Assembly: GCA_946415265.1 (NCBI GenBank)
Contig: CAMKRV010000007.1
Location: forward strand, 1-39,816
DNA: 39,816 bases
Direction: 5' to 3'
Source of the DNA: an uncultured Candidatus Saccharibacteria bacterium
GTDB lineage: Bacteria; Patescibacteriota; Saccharimonadia; Saccharimonadales; Saccharimonadaceae
This document shows, piece by piece, positions 16,202 through 23,891 of the stretch. A program made the position numbers and the translations under genes. Below the pieces are notes generated by a model. It worked only from the letters and a program-made list of their open reading frames with translations, did no database searches and was not told where the DNA came from. Each line of letters starts with the position of its first letter. Positions within the stretch are counted from its first letter, which is position 1.

Positions 16202-17161
16202 TTTATCCCAGTCAAACCCTTCGCCATAATGCCCCCACCGCGCAGTTTTTTCGTAAATTGGTCGCTTCAAATCCAGATATTTTATAATTCCATTTGGCGT
16301 AAGGTCATATCCTTCTATTTCTTCCGCTCTACCATCCACGATTACCGTTTTTTCCAAAGGTTCGGCATAACCAATCGCATATGCTAGCCGCACCAACACT
16401 TCATGTGCTTTGCGCTTTCTTAAATAATCCACCGCAATTCGCCGTGCCATATACGCCGCACTCCTATCCACCTTGGATGGATCTTTACCAGAATAGCATC
16501 CTCCACCTATCGCCACCCGTGGCCCATAGTTATCTACTATTAGTTTCCGCCCGGTCAGACCCGTATCCGCATCAAATCCACCTTGTTGCCAATCCCCAGC
16601 CGGATTAATATGTAGTTCCAGCTTCCCAGTTAACCCTTCCTTTTCTATAAACTCTCGCACTAATTTCTCTAATTCTTCACGTGGTGCATTTTGAAAACTC
16701 GCCACAATAGAATCAATACTTCCATCTGGCGCTATTGTAATTTGTGTTTTACCATCAAATGGATATTTTTCATATATATACTGGTTCAGCCGACGTGCCA
16801 GCACTACTTCGCGCGGCAACATTTCTGGCGTTTCATCACACGCATAGCCTATCATTATGCCCTGATCGCCCGCCCCACCAGTATCTACGCCTTGCGCAAT
16901 TTCTGGCGACTGCTTCACAATTTTGGTATGCACTTCCACGTCATCTCCAGCAATCCGTTTTACAATAGCCGGAATATCCACATCCGCCGTAGATGTAATC
17001 TCACCAGTTACAAACACTACGCCGTGCCCGCCACAAGCCTCTGCCGCTACGCGCGCATTTGGATCTTTTTCAAAATACGCATCCAGTATCGCATCACTTA
17101 TTTGGTCACATAATTTATCTGGGTGTTTCGGAGAAACGCTCTCCGCAGTTCTGTAGAACAT
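16199..17161 (-). CDS. metK: S-adenosylmethionine synthetase, compact form
   Basis: Makes SAM from methionine and ATP. Signatures: SPKHPDKLCDQISDAILDAY, GGHGVVFVTGEIT, TGGAGDQGIMIGYACDET, GLTGRKLIVDNYG and GGGCYSGKDPSKVDRSAAY. At 320 residues it is about 60 shorter than typical bacterial MetK (380-400); the losses are in connecting loops and at the C-terminus, while the active-site motifs are kept. The start is the ATG at 17161, preceded by AAAGGA. Both the start codon and the Shine-Dalgarno lie inside the SAM riboswitch at 17160-17249, so end-product control of translation is expected. Promoter TGTTATAAT at 17275-17267 on the minus strand. Confidence 0.96.
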   Translation of the reverse strand: MFYRTAESVSPKHPDKLCDQISDAILDAYFEKDPNARVAAEACGGHGVVFVTGEITSTADVDIPAIVKRIAGDDVEVHTKIVKQSPEIAQGVDTGGAGDQGIMIGYACDETPEMLPREVVLARRLNQYIYEKYPFDGKTQITIAPDGSIDSIVASFQNAPREELEKLVREFIEKEGLTGKLELHINPAGDWQQGGFDADTGLTGRKLIVDNYGPRVAIGGGCYSGKDPSKVDRSAAYMARRIAVDYLRKRKAHEVLVRLAYAIGYAEPLEKTVIVDGRAEEIEGYDLTPNGIIKYLDLKRPIYEKTARWGHYGEGFDWDK

Positions 17162-17249
17162 ATCTTTCCTTTCTGGTCGGATTTACCACCTTGGTCTAGC
17201 TAGGTTGGTAGGGGGTCTCCAGGCCGTTCCCTCGCCCCTTCTTGATATT
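17160..17249 (-). ncRNA. SAM-I (S-box) type riboswitch of metK
   Basis: Read on the minus strand: ATATCAAGA, then GAGGGAACGGCC, a C-run and ACCAACC, then AAGGTGGTAAATCC and AAAGGAAAGATAT. These match the S-box order (P1, the P2 region, P3 closed by ACCaACCU/AGGUGGU, P4 closed by UCC/GGA). P1 pairs 17248-17244 with 17164-17160; the 3' strand runs into the metK ATG (17161-17159). The P4 3' strand GGA is part of the Shine-Dalgarno (17172-17167). There is no separate expression platform, so ligand binding should directly hide the ribosome site. Confidence 0.85.
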
Positions 17250-17266
17250 AAATTGTTAATGTTACG

Positions 17267-17291
17267 ATTATAACACGCTACATGTTAAAAT
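17267..17291. promoter_or_regulatory. Divergent back-to-back promoters of metK and the GT4 gene
   Basis: Minus strand TGTTATAAT (17275-17267) for metK, start near 17260. Plus strand TGTTAAAAT (17283-17291) for the glycosyltransferase, whose ATG follows 6 nt later. The two -10 elements are only 13 bases apart, so the polymerases would compete. Confidence 0.75.
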
Positions 17292-17297
17292 AAAAAT

Positions 17298-18530
17298 ATG
17301 AAAATCGCGTTTTTTTCAGATTGCTATTTAGATCTCACCGGTGGCATCACTTCTTCCATCAATGCCCAAAAAGCTGCTTTAGAAAAAAACGGCCACACTG
17401 TCTATATTTTCAGTACCAGTTATCCTAAAACCCTAGAAGAACGGCAAAAACTCGCCAAGAGTTCAATTTTCCCCGTGCCTTCTTGCCGTTGGCTTATTCG
17501 TGGCGTTACACCCGTCTCCCGTCGCCCCAAGATCATTGAAAAATGGCTTCTTCGCGAGCATCCAGAAATCAAAAATTTTGATATATATTATATACATTAC
17601 GAATCCGGTTGCTCTATCGCCGGACTCAATCTTGGCAAAAAACTCCACATCCCCACCGTTCAAGTAATGCATGGTCGCGAAGATATGGGAGTTACCAATA
17701 TTATTCCTTTTGGATTTCGCACCATTGTAGCCACACTCCTCAATTGGTTCCACTCTTGGTATATTCCCCATCCTATCAAAATCCACCGCGATGATTACTT
17801 AGCCGACACCACTGCCAAAGCCAAAATGTGGACCATGATGGTAAACCATGCCAACTATGCCGACTACGTCATCACCCCCTCTCACCATTTCGCCAAAAAA
17901 CTTACTCATTACGGCGTCAAACACAAAATCCAAATCTTCCCCAACGGCTATCCGGATCAAAATTTCCCAACCAACCCTACCGTTAAAAGCCTAAATCCCG
18001 GCGAACCACTCAAAATCATTTGGCATTCTCGCCTTTCTGGTGAAAAACGCATTATGCCGTTTCTGCAAGCCTTAAGCCAAGTTAATGGTAAATACCATTT
18101 AGACGTTTACGGCAGTGGCGCCGACCTAAAAAAAGCCAAACACTATGTCACCAAACATAATTTAAGCGTCACTTTCCATGGTAATGCCAAATTTACTACT
18201 GTCCAAAGCGCCATTCTAAAATCCCATTTGGACGTATTGGCTTCCTACAATTTTGACAATTATCCCATGACCTTAGTAGAAGCCGAAGCCGCCGGCGTAC
18301 CAGCCCTTATTTGCGATCCGGATATGCAAGAAATTATTCCTAAAGACAGCTATATTTTAAGCGCTGGCCCCACTCCCATCCAAATGGCAAAAGCTTTAAA
18401 CAATTTGCTCCAGCATCCAGAAAAAATCCAACAAATGAGCAAAATTATGTTAAAAAATCACAACGAAGTGTTAATTTCCAATCGTATTCAAATCTTAGAA
18501 AAATACTTTAGTGATATAATAAACTTATGA
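17298..18530 (+). CDS. Glycosyltransferase family 4
   Basis: GT-B fold transferase. The N-terminal domain begins MKIAFFSDCYLDLTGGITSS, typical of GT4 acceptor domains. The donor domain includes IIWHSRLSGEKRIMPFLQAL, DVYGSGADL, VTFHGNAKF and the E-x7-E region LVEAEAAGVPALICDPD. It resembles lipid-glycosylating members such as diacylglycerol glucosyltransferases, but the substrate is not provable from sequence. It overlaps the next gene, a CDP-alcohol phosphatidyltransferase, by 4 bases (ATGA), which supports a joint role in membrane glycolipid or phospholipid synthesis. The mRNA is predicted leaderless. Confidence 0.88.
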   Translation: MKIAFFSDCYLDLTGGITSSINAQKAALEKNGHTVYIFSTSYPKTLEERQKLAKSSIFPVPSCRWLIRGVTPVSRRPKIIEKWLLREHPEIKNFDIYYIHYESGCSIAGLNLGKKLHIPTVQVMHGREDMGVTNIIPFGFRTIVATLLNWFHSWYIPHPIKIHRDDYLADTTAKAKMWTMMVNHANYADYVITPSHHFAKKLTHYGVKHKIQIFPNGYPDQNFPTNPTVKSLNPGEPLKIIWHSRLSGEKRIMPFLQALSQVNGKYHLDVYGSGADLKKAKHYVTKHNLSVTFHGNAKFTTVQSAILKSHLDVLASYNFDNYPMTLVEAEAAGVPALICDPDMQEIIPKDSYILSAGPTPIQMAKALNNLLQHPEKIQQMSKIMLKNHNEVLISNRIQILEKYFSDIINL

Positions 18531-19177
18531 AATACTTAGCAGATTTACTTACACTATCAAGATTTATTTTAGCACTTGTCATTTTTTATTGCTGCTTTAC
18601 AAATAGCGGTTCAGCCGAAGCGGTCTTTTTAATGTTTTTTGCAGCAGTCCTCACCGATGCTTTTGATGGAACTTGCGCCAAAAAATGGCCGTTCCCAAAA
18701 AATAAAACTCCGAAATATCGCAAATATGCCGCACTTTACGATATGGTTTCTGATGTTCTCCTTGCCGCCGCTCAAGTTCTCTTTGTCACCCTCAGAATCA
18801 ATTGGATCGTTGGCTTCATCGCCATTATTTACTACGTCGTTATTTGCGGTAGCATCGAACTCATCGTTTATGGCAAATTCTTCGGCCATCCAGATAATTG
18901 CACCGCTAATTCCCTCACCAAAAAGAACTTTCCGCTTGCCAAAAAAATCGTCTTAGCTCGCCGCTACGGCTATACTATATGTCTCGGCATCCTAAATGCC
19001 GTTACTCTTTTTGCCGCCAATTGGCCGACTCCAGTTAAATATATCGGTTTCACCGCCGGCTGTTTAACATTTGTTTTCACCTGGTTCTTCCTCCGTCAAC
19101 GCCGTAAAAATATTTCTCGCGACGCCGTAGATATCGAAAAAGAATTAACCGCAAAATCCAAAAAAGCCAAAAAATAA
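18527..19177 (+). CDS. CDP-alcohol phosphatidyltransferase family membrane protein
   Basis: Integral membrane protein of 216 residues with about five hydrophobic segments. The family motif D-x2-DG-x2-A(R/K)...D-x3-D is present as DAFDGTCAK with, after an unusually long insert (WPFPKNKTPKYRKYAA), YDMVSD. The conserved Gly before the last Asp pair is not evident. It would transfer a phosphoalcohol head group from CDP-diacylglycerol or similar. It has an internal promoter inside the preceding gene (TG A TATAAT, 18512-18520; 6 nt before the ATG) as well as translational coupling. The C-terminus is basic (ELTAKSKKAKK). Confidence 0.82.
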   Translation: MKYLADLLTLSRFILALVIFYCCFTNSGSAEAVFLMFFAAVLTDAFDGTCAKKWPFPKNKTPKYRKYAALYDMVSDVLLAAAQVLFVTLRINWIVGFIAIIYYVVICGSIELIVYGKFFGHPDNCTANSLTKKNFPLAKKIVLARRYGYTICLGILNAVTLFAANWPTPVKYIGFTAGCLTFVFTWFFLRQRRKNISRDAVDIEKELTAKSKKAKK

Positions 19178-19179
19178 TC

Positions 19180-19208
19180 AGAAAAACGGAACTTAGTCCC
19201 GTTTTTCT
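19180..19208. terminator. Bidirectional terminator
   Basis: AGAAAAACGG (19180-19189) pairs with CCGTTTTTCT (19199-19208); A and T runs inside the arms serve both converging genes. Confidence 0.85.
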
Positions 19209-19220
19209 AGGCTACCTATT

Positions 19221-21194
19221 CTACCAGCCTCCCCCTCCGCCTCCGCCGCCCCCTCCGCCGGAGAATCCACCGCCACTACTAGACGATCCGCCACCTCCAC
19301 CGCTACTAGAAGAAGACCGACTACCGCCACTGCCACTTATACTTATCGGTTCATGATAATTCGTAGAGGACACTATCGCCCTACTAATATCGTGCGAAAT
19401 ATCAGCCAACATCATACCATGCAGTATGTCAGAATCCACCGCCTCATTTATACTTTCAATTTCATAGTATTTTTTTAATTCTTTCATCCAACTTTCTTCC
19501 GCACCAAACAAACTCGCCCACGGCAAAAGTTTTTCATACAATTTTACAATTCCTTCATTCGAAGTATCCGCCCCTTCCACCGATTGCAAGAATTTTAATC
19601 TATCTGCCTCTGCCATATTAATATATAATTCTAATCCTTCTAAATATTTCACTAGTCTAATGCCTTTTTCGGTATATCGTTTATATTTATTAGTTTGCCT
19701 TTTCAATATCCAAGACGATACACAAAAAACGATAAATGCTATAAGCATCACTAATAATACCTTTTTGCCACCTACGATAATTGCGTTTTGACTCGGTATT
19801 AATAAGTCGCCTAAATTTTTTACAATGAACGGAAAACCCGCCGTTACAAAGAAATACGGCAAACCCGCCGTTATAAAGAAATAAAAAAACATAAACGCCC
19901 ACACCAAGCCCACTATAGTAAGGCCGCTTCTAATTTTATTTTCATCTTTAACCAAATATCCATGTCTCTCTAATTTTCTTATTGCATCCTTCTTATAATC
20001 TTCTGCACATGTCGCTAAATATCTCGATGCCTTATGTTTTTGTATTGGATATTCATCACCTTTAGCCAGCCCACCATTTCCAGCTATTATATTCATCATT
20101 TCTTTTTGCGAACTACTTAATTCACCAGGTTCTACATTTAGTATCACTGCCCAATTATATTCTTTTTCATTCTCGATTTTTTTAATCGTCACAGCCTTAC
20201 TTACCGCTAGCTCTAACAATGTCGCCACGTACGACGATTCAGTCTTTTTCAAGTATATCTGCTCACCATCCGCTACATATATATTATTTTCCGGCGGTTG
20301 ATATTGTGGTGCATCAAACAATGATTTATACAAATCATATTGTGGCTTGGCCAATTTCCGCCATTTCAAATATTTTCGTGTCAAGAAAATCGCAACTAAC
20401 ACTATCTCACCCACTAACAATATCACCAATATATAGCTTTTCTCTAGCACCACCTTAAAAGTATCTGGCTTAAATTCTGCTACAAAAGTCAAATTTTCCC
20501 CTGCTGCCAAACCACCCGTTTCAAAGCTAAATCCGTCTTCCGTAGGCGTAATTACACACCTGTCTTCGCCTTTTTCGCCATAGCTCCCCACATAGCACCA
20601 TGCCCTTTCAAACATATTTTCATACACTCCCTCTGGCATGTGCAGTCTCGCAATTAGTTTGCCAAACCCTTGTTTCCAGCCTGTACCATTGGCATCCCAA
20701 TACAATTCTTGAAAAGCCTTTTTTGCGCCATCAATCCCACTTACATTTTCACCATCTGCCGTAAATTCCGTAATCACATCAGTATAATCATACTCCAAAG
20801 TATAAACCTGCTCACCATTTACATATTCACTCGCACTGCCTATGTACACTGTAAAATATCCGTCGTTCTCTACAATCTTATTTATATTTTCCGGTTTACC
20901 ATTTCTGAGCACCGTCAGATTCAAAGCATTTTTATTTGCCACCGTCCGGTTCTCTCCGCCCTGATTCGTATACGGTATCGTCCTAGTAATCCCATGGTTC
21001 TGATTCATTTCCGGAAATACCGCCGTTAGCACTTCTTTCACATGCAAATTGCTCGTTCCATCTTCCAATTTAGTTAAATAATAATCTGCCGTAAAATCTT
21101 CAAAATAAAAATCCTGCGCATCCGCGAAAGTATTATTAATCGGCATTAAAATCAGCGCAAACACCGCGCCTAAAAATAAGCGTTTCAATTTCAT
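19221..21194 (-). CDS. DUF2207 membrane protein with Gly/Ser-rich tail
   Basis: Signal peptide (MKLKRLFLGAVFALILMP), an extracytoplasmic beta domain of about 220 residues with the DUF2207 pattern (YFEDFTADYYL, LHVKEVLTAVFP, HGITRTIPY, TLEYDYTDVI), a membrane segment (about 258-276), a cytoplasmic region, two further membrane segments (about 435-500), and a C-terminus of Ser/Gly repeats ending GGGGW, which is characteristic of the family. Function unknown; widespread in reduced-genome and Gram-positive bacteria. The -10 TATGAT (21206-21201) with TG upstream ends 6 nt before the ATG (leaderless). Confidence 0.88.
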   Translation of the reverse strand: MKLKRLFLGAVFALILMPINNTFADAQDFYFEDFTADYYLTKLEDGTSNLHVKEVLTAVFPEMNQNHGITRTIPYTNQGGENRTVANKNALNLTVLRNGKPENINKIVENDGYFTVYIGSASEYVNGEQVYTLEYDYTDVITEFTADGENVSGIDGAKKAFQELYWDANGTGWKQGFGKLIARLHMPEGVYENMFERAWCYVGSYGEKGEDRCVITPTEDGFSFETGGLAAGENLTFVAEFKPDTFKVVLEKSYILVILLVGEIVLVAIFLTRKYLKWRKLAKPQYDLYKSLFDAPQYQPPENNIYVADGEQIYLKKTESSYVATLLELAVSKAVTIKKIENEKEYNWAVILNVEPGELSSSQKEMMNIIAGNGGLAKGDEYPIQKHKASRYLATCAEDYKKDAIRKLERHGYLVKDENKIRSGLTIVGLVWAFMFFYFFITAGLPYFFVTAGFPFIVKNLGDLLIPSQNAIIVGGKKVLLVMLIAFIVFCVSSWILKRQTNKYKRYTEKGIRLVKYLEGLELYINMAEADRLKFLQSVEGADTSNEGIVKLYEKLLPWASLFGAEESWMKELKKYYEIESINEAVDSDILHGMMLADISHDISRAIVSSTNYHEPISISGSGGSRSSSSSGGGGGSSSSGGGFSGGGGGGGGGGGW

Positions 21195-21212
21195 ACTCTT
21201 ATCATATCACAT

Positions 21213-21992
21213 TCAAGAAAATATCGCGGCTATCGTTGCCTGCACAAAATCACCAGGATTATATAAATTAAGCGCCACAATCTTAGCCGCCAGTTCTCCG
21301 CCCCATAGCATTATCGGCGAATATCCAGATTTCTCCATCGGCACGGCCTTCACTATACCATCCTTCGCTATCAATATCTGTCCATTATGCAAAGTCACTA
21401 TATTTACCGGATAACTCAAAGTAAATTTATGCAGTACTTCCGTCACCTGTACCAAAGATTGCGACAAAAGTAGCATCTTCGGGTAATACACTGCTCTTAG
21501 TAGCTTTTGTATTTGCGCTAGCGAGCCAAATATCGCCAACTTTTCATTTAACAGCACTTCTTCCGGATTATTATCCGCAATCAAATCCACTGCATCGCGC
21601 GTTAGTAGTATTGGTTTCTCGGAAGAAGCACAGGCGCTCACTACGGCCTTACCAGTGATTGCATTTTTAGACAAATCCCCAATTAATAAATTATACTCGC
21701 CATTATTTATATCAGCTACTAATTCCGTACTATCTGCAAAAGATCCAGTTTCAGTAGATTCCAAAAACTTAAAATTCGGCATCAGCGGTAATTTACTTTT
21801 CAAAGCATCCGGCAAAATCAAATTCACCGTTTCCACCGGGTACTTTTCCGTCAAATATTCTGCGACTCTCACCGGTGTCCGGAAATTCTGACTATTCCCG
21901 CCGATTACATTCACCACGCCCTGTTTGCGCTCTGGTATATTCCATAGCAAATCCTTCGCTATATTTTCTTCTACCTTCTCAAAATATTCCAT
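21213..21992 (-). CDS. Ribokinase-fold-like protein, possibly NAD(P)HX dehydratase-related
   Basis: 259 residues. VVNVIGGNSQNFRTPVRVAEYL and ILLTRDAVDLIADN resemble the substrate and nucleotide regions of the YjeF C-terminal/NNRD branch of the ribokinase fold, and LLIGDLSKNAITGKAV lies between. The catalytic GxGD segment of active kinases is not obvious, so it may be inactive or of another function. The start is the ATG at 21992, which shares one base with the xth stop (TGATG) and has TTTGGAG 5 nt upstream; a TTG one codon earlier is possible. Third gene of the smpB-xth operon. Confidence 0.55.
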   Translation of the reverse strand: MEYFEKVEENIAKDLLWNIPERKQGVVNVIGGNSQNFRTPVRVAEYLTEKYPVETVNLILPDALKSKLPLMPNFKFLESTETGSFADSTELVADINNGEYNLLIGDLSKNAITGKAVVSACASSEKPILLTRDAVDLIADNNPEEVLLNEKLAIFGSLAQIQKLLRAVYYPKMLLLSQSLVQVTEVLHKFTLSYPVNIVTLHNGQILIAKDGIVKAVPMEKSGYSPIMLWGGELAAKIVALNLYNPGDFVQATIAAIFS

Positions 21993-22774
21993 CAAAACTC
22001 CAAATCTATAGAAATCGGACAGTGGTCAGAACCCATATAATTTTCATATATTTCTGCGTCTTTCAAATTTTTGCGCAAACTACTAGAAATAAAGAAATAG
22101 TCTATCCGCCATCCCACATTATTTTCCCGCGCATGCCCCCAGTGGCTCCACCAAGTATATCGCTGTACTTCTGGATGCAGCGCGCGGAAAGTATCCACCA
22201 ACCCAGCATCTAGCAAATTACTCACTCCTTGCCGTTCCTCATCCGTAAAGCCGGCATTATGGTGATTTGCCTTTGGCCGCGCTAAATCTATCTCGGTATG
22301 CGCCGCATTAAAATCTCCACACACCACCACCGGCTTAAGTCTCTCCAGCTCTTTCAAATATTTCCGCACCGCCGGGTCCCATCTTTTTTCCCGCAAACTT
22401 AGCCGCTCCAACCCTCGTTTAGAATTTGGCGTATAAATATTCACTAAATAAAATTTTTCAAACTCCGCCGTTTGCACCCGCCCTTCGTTTAGCGGATTAC
22501 CAAATTGGTCTGCAAAATCTTCTTCCACCGGCAATACATTTTTTACGCTTAGCGGCTTAATCTTTGTAAATATTGCCGTGCCACTATACCCCGCCCGCTC
22601 TGCCGAATTCCATAGTTCCTCATATTCTGGAAAATCCACTTCCGCCTGCCCAGGTTTGGCTTTAGTCTCCTGCACACACAAAATATCTGGCTGCTCCTTA
22701 GCGATAAACTCTTGCAATGCACCTTTATTTAGTACAGCCCTTAGCCCATTCACGTTCCACGAAAATATTCTCAC
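21992..22774 (-). CDS. xth: Exodeoxyribonuclease III / AP endonuclease
   Basis: EEP-fold nuclease for base excision repair. Signatures: FSWNVNGLRAV, ILCVQETKAK with the metal-binding Glu, VVCGDFNAAHTEIDLA, GWRIDYFFIS and the catalytic GSDHCPI at the C-terminus. 260 residues, full length. It overlaps smpB by 4 bases (ATGA) and is coupled to the next gene. Confidence 0.96.
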   Translation of the reverse strand: MRIFSWNVNGLRAVLNKGALQEFIAKEQPDILCVQETKAKPGQAEVDFPEYEELWNSAERAGYSGTAIFTKIKPLSVKNVLPVEEDFADQFGNPLNEGRVQTAEFEKFYLVNIYTPNSKRGLERLSLREKRWDPAVRKYLKELERLKPVVVCGDFNAAHTEIDLARPKANHHNAGFTDEERQGVSNLLDAGLVDTFRALHPEVQRYTWWSHWGHARENNVGWRIDYFFISSSLRKNLKDAEIYENYMGSDHCPISIDLEF

Positions 22775-23187
22775 GCGTATCTCCCACGTTCTATATCACG
22801 CTTTTTGATAGTTTCACGTTTATCGTACTTTTTCTTACCTTTACCTACCGCTATCACTAATTTTATATGACGCCCACCACCCAGTAACTTTACCGGCACA
22901 ATAGTAGATCCAGCTACCTTTTCACGTTCTAGTGCCGCAATTTGTTTTTTAGTGGCCAGCAGTTTAATATTCCGCGCCGTTTCTGCACCAAGTGTCAAAT
23001 TGTTCAGCCACAGTTCACCATTTCTTATCGTCACAAAAGATCCTTTAAGCTGCACATGATGGTCGCGTATCGCTCGCACTTCTGGCCCAGCTAGACTCAT
23101 CCCCACAGTCAGCTCATCACCCAAAGCATAGTCATATCGCGCTTTGCGATTTACCGTCACCATATCCTGAATCTTTTTCTTCTTCAT
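22771..23187 (-). CDS. smpB: SsrA-binding protein SmpB
   Basis: tmRNA partner in ribosome rescue. Signatures: VTVNRKARYDY, GMSLAGPEVRAIRDHHVQLKGSFV, ELWLNNLTLG and the basic tail KKKYDKRETIKKRDIERG. 138 residues, a little shorter than usual (150-160). TGA-TATAAT on the minus strand (-10 at 23199-23194) ends 6 nt before the ATG (leaderless). No tmRNA gene is visible next to it. Confidence 0.95.
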   Translation of the reverse strand: MKKKKIQDMVTVNRKARYDYALGDELTVGMSLAGPEVRAIRDHHVQLKGSFVTIRNGELWLNNLTLGAETARNIKLLATKKQIAALEREKVAGSTIVPVKLLGGGRHIKLVIAVGKGKKKYDKRETIKKRDIERGRYA

Positions 23188-23215
23188 TTCTCTATTATAT
23201 CACTAGCATACAATC

Positions 23216-23244
23216 TTGACATCTCTTACAGTTTTACTTATACT
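23216..23244 (+). promoter_or_regulatory. Consensus promoter for a noncoding transcript
   Basis: TTGACA (23216-23221), 17-nt spacer, TATACT (23239-23244). It points into a stretch without a plus-strand gene and fires away from smpB. Confidence 0.75.
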
Positions 23245-23250
23245 TATATC

Positions 23251-23325
23251 AAGAGGCAAGCTCTAGAAACTTGCCGGGTTTGGAGAAGAATTACCACTCT
23301 ATACGGATGGTAATTTTTCTTGTTT
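23251..23325 (+). ncRNA. Candidate small RNA
   Basis: Starts about 7 nt after the consensus -10. It holds a GGCAAG/CTTGCC hairpin (23255-23275) and ends in a terminator hairpin (TTACCA/TGGTAA with flanking A and T runs, 23287-23320). Its 3' half is antisense to the small ORF at 23291-23365. Confidence 0.55.
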
Positions 23326-23365
23326 TGGAACCGAATCTGAATACAAGATTAAACTTTATAGACAT
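23291..23365 (-). CDS. Possible 24-residue basic peptide
   Basis: ATG at 23365 to TAA at 23291, preceded by a perfect Shine-Dalgarno AAAGGAG (23379-23373) with 7-nt spacing. The peptide is basic with alternating hydrophobic residues (begins MSIKFNLVFRFGSK, ends ITIRIEW). The 3' end is overlapped by the antisense small RNA. No homology is known to me; it may be a chance ORF, but the ribosome site is as good as any in the window. Confidence 0.4.
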   Translation of the reverse strand: MSIKFNLVFRFGSKTRKITIRIEW

Positions 23366-23379
23366 CTTCGTTCTCCTTT

Positions 23380-23670
23380 CATTTTTGTTTTTATTAGAAA
23401 CTAAAATTGGGGAGATAAATCCAGGCTATCTAGAATCACCACGTATAAATCCCCCCTCTCGGAGCGGACTATATTATGTTTAGTCCGCTCGTCTCACTGG
23501 GAATCTATATTATTCGTAAACTAAAACATGCTCCAACCCGCCTATAGTATATGCATACTCTATTTATAATTTCAACCCCCAGCGAGAAATTAATTTTTCA
23601 TCTATTCCGTCTAGGCTTAATTTAAGCACCAACTTAATGTCCAAAATTTTAATTCCCCACAAATAATTTA
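23380..23670. other. Gene-free stretch with one strong hairpin
   Basis: AT-rich. The clear element is a 10-bp perfect inverted repeat, GAGCGGACTA (23462-23471) with TAGTCCGCTC (23481-23490), preceded by a C-run. It may be the leader of the small ORF on the minus strand. I see no other gene. Confidence 0.5.
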
Positions 23671-23674
23671 AGTA

Positions 23675-23891
23675 TGCTACAATTAAAGTGCAATTATCAA
23701 TAACAAAATATAACATCCGAATTATTTTAATATAATTCGAACGTTGCTAAAAATGGTGCCGCAAGGAACCTAGCTGCGTTCGAATTCGGATCAGTTATTG
23801 GTAATTGCACCCCTTGCGGTGCCATTTTTGTATACGCCTTTTCAAAACAAATATGGCACCGCAACCGAATAACTCTAAGCGAGGTAACATA
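23675..23891 (+). promoter_or_regulatory. FISUMP-type leader RNA, copy 2 (candidate novel cis-regulatory element)
   Basis: Extended -10 TGC-TACAAT (23675-23683). P0: 23688-23704 pairs with 23794-23810 (17 bp, one G-U), so the stem starts at the predicted transcript start. P1: AATTCGAACG (23734-23743) pairs with CGTTCGAATT (23777-23786). Strand A (23752-23766) in the P1 loop pairs with strand B (23812-23826), which runs into T5. Strand C (ATGGCACCGCAA, 23853-23864) is a perfect 12-nt complement to strand B. Then GAGGT (23881) and the ATG. Confidence 0.75.

Noticed and set aside
23188-23700. tmRNA gene next to smpB
   Set aside because: Neither strand shows the tRNA-like ends, an acceptor/T-arm pair or a tag-peptide reading frame.
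23805-23891. Longer N-terminus for the FISUMP protein at 23892
   Set aside because: The extra codons lie in leader strands B and C and lack a ribosome site; GAGGT directly precedes the ATG at 23892.
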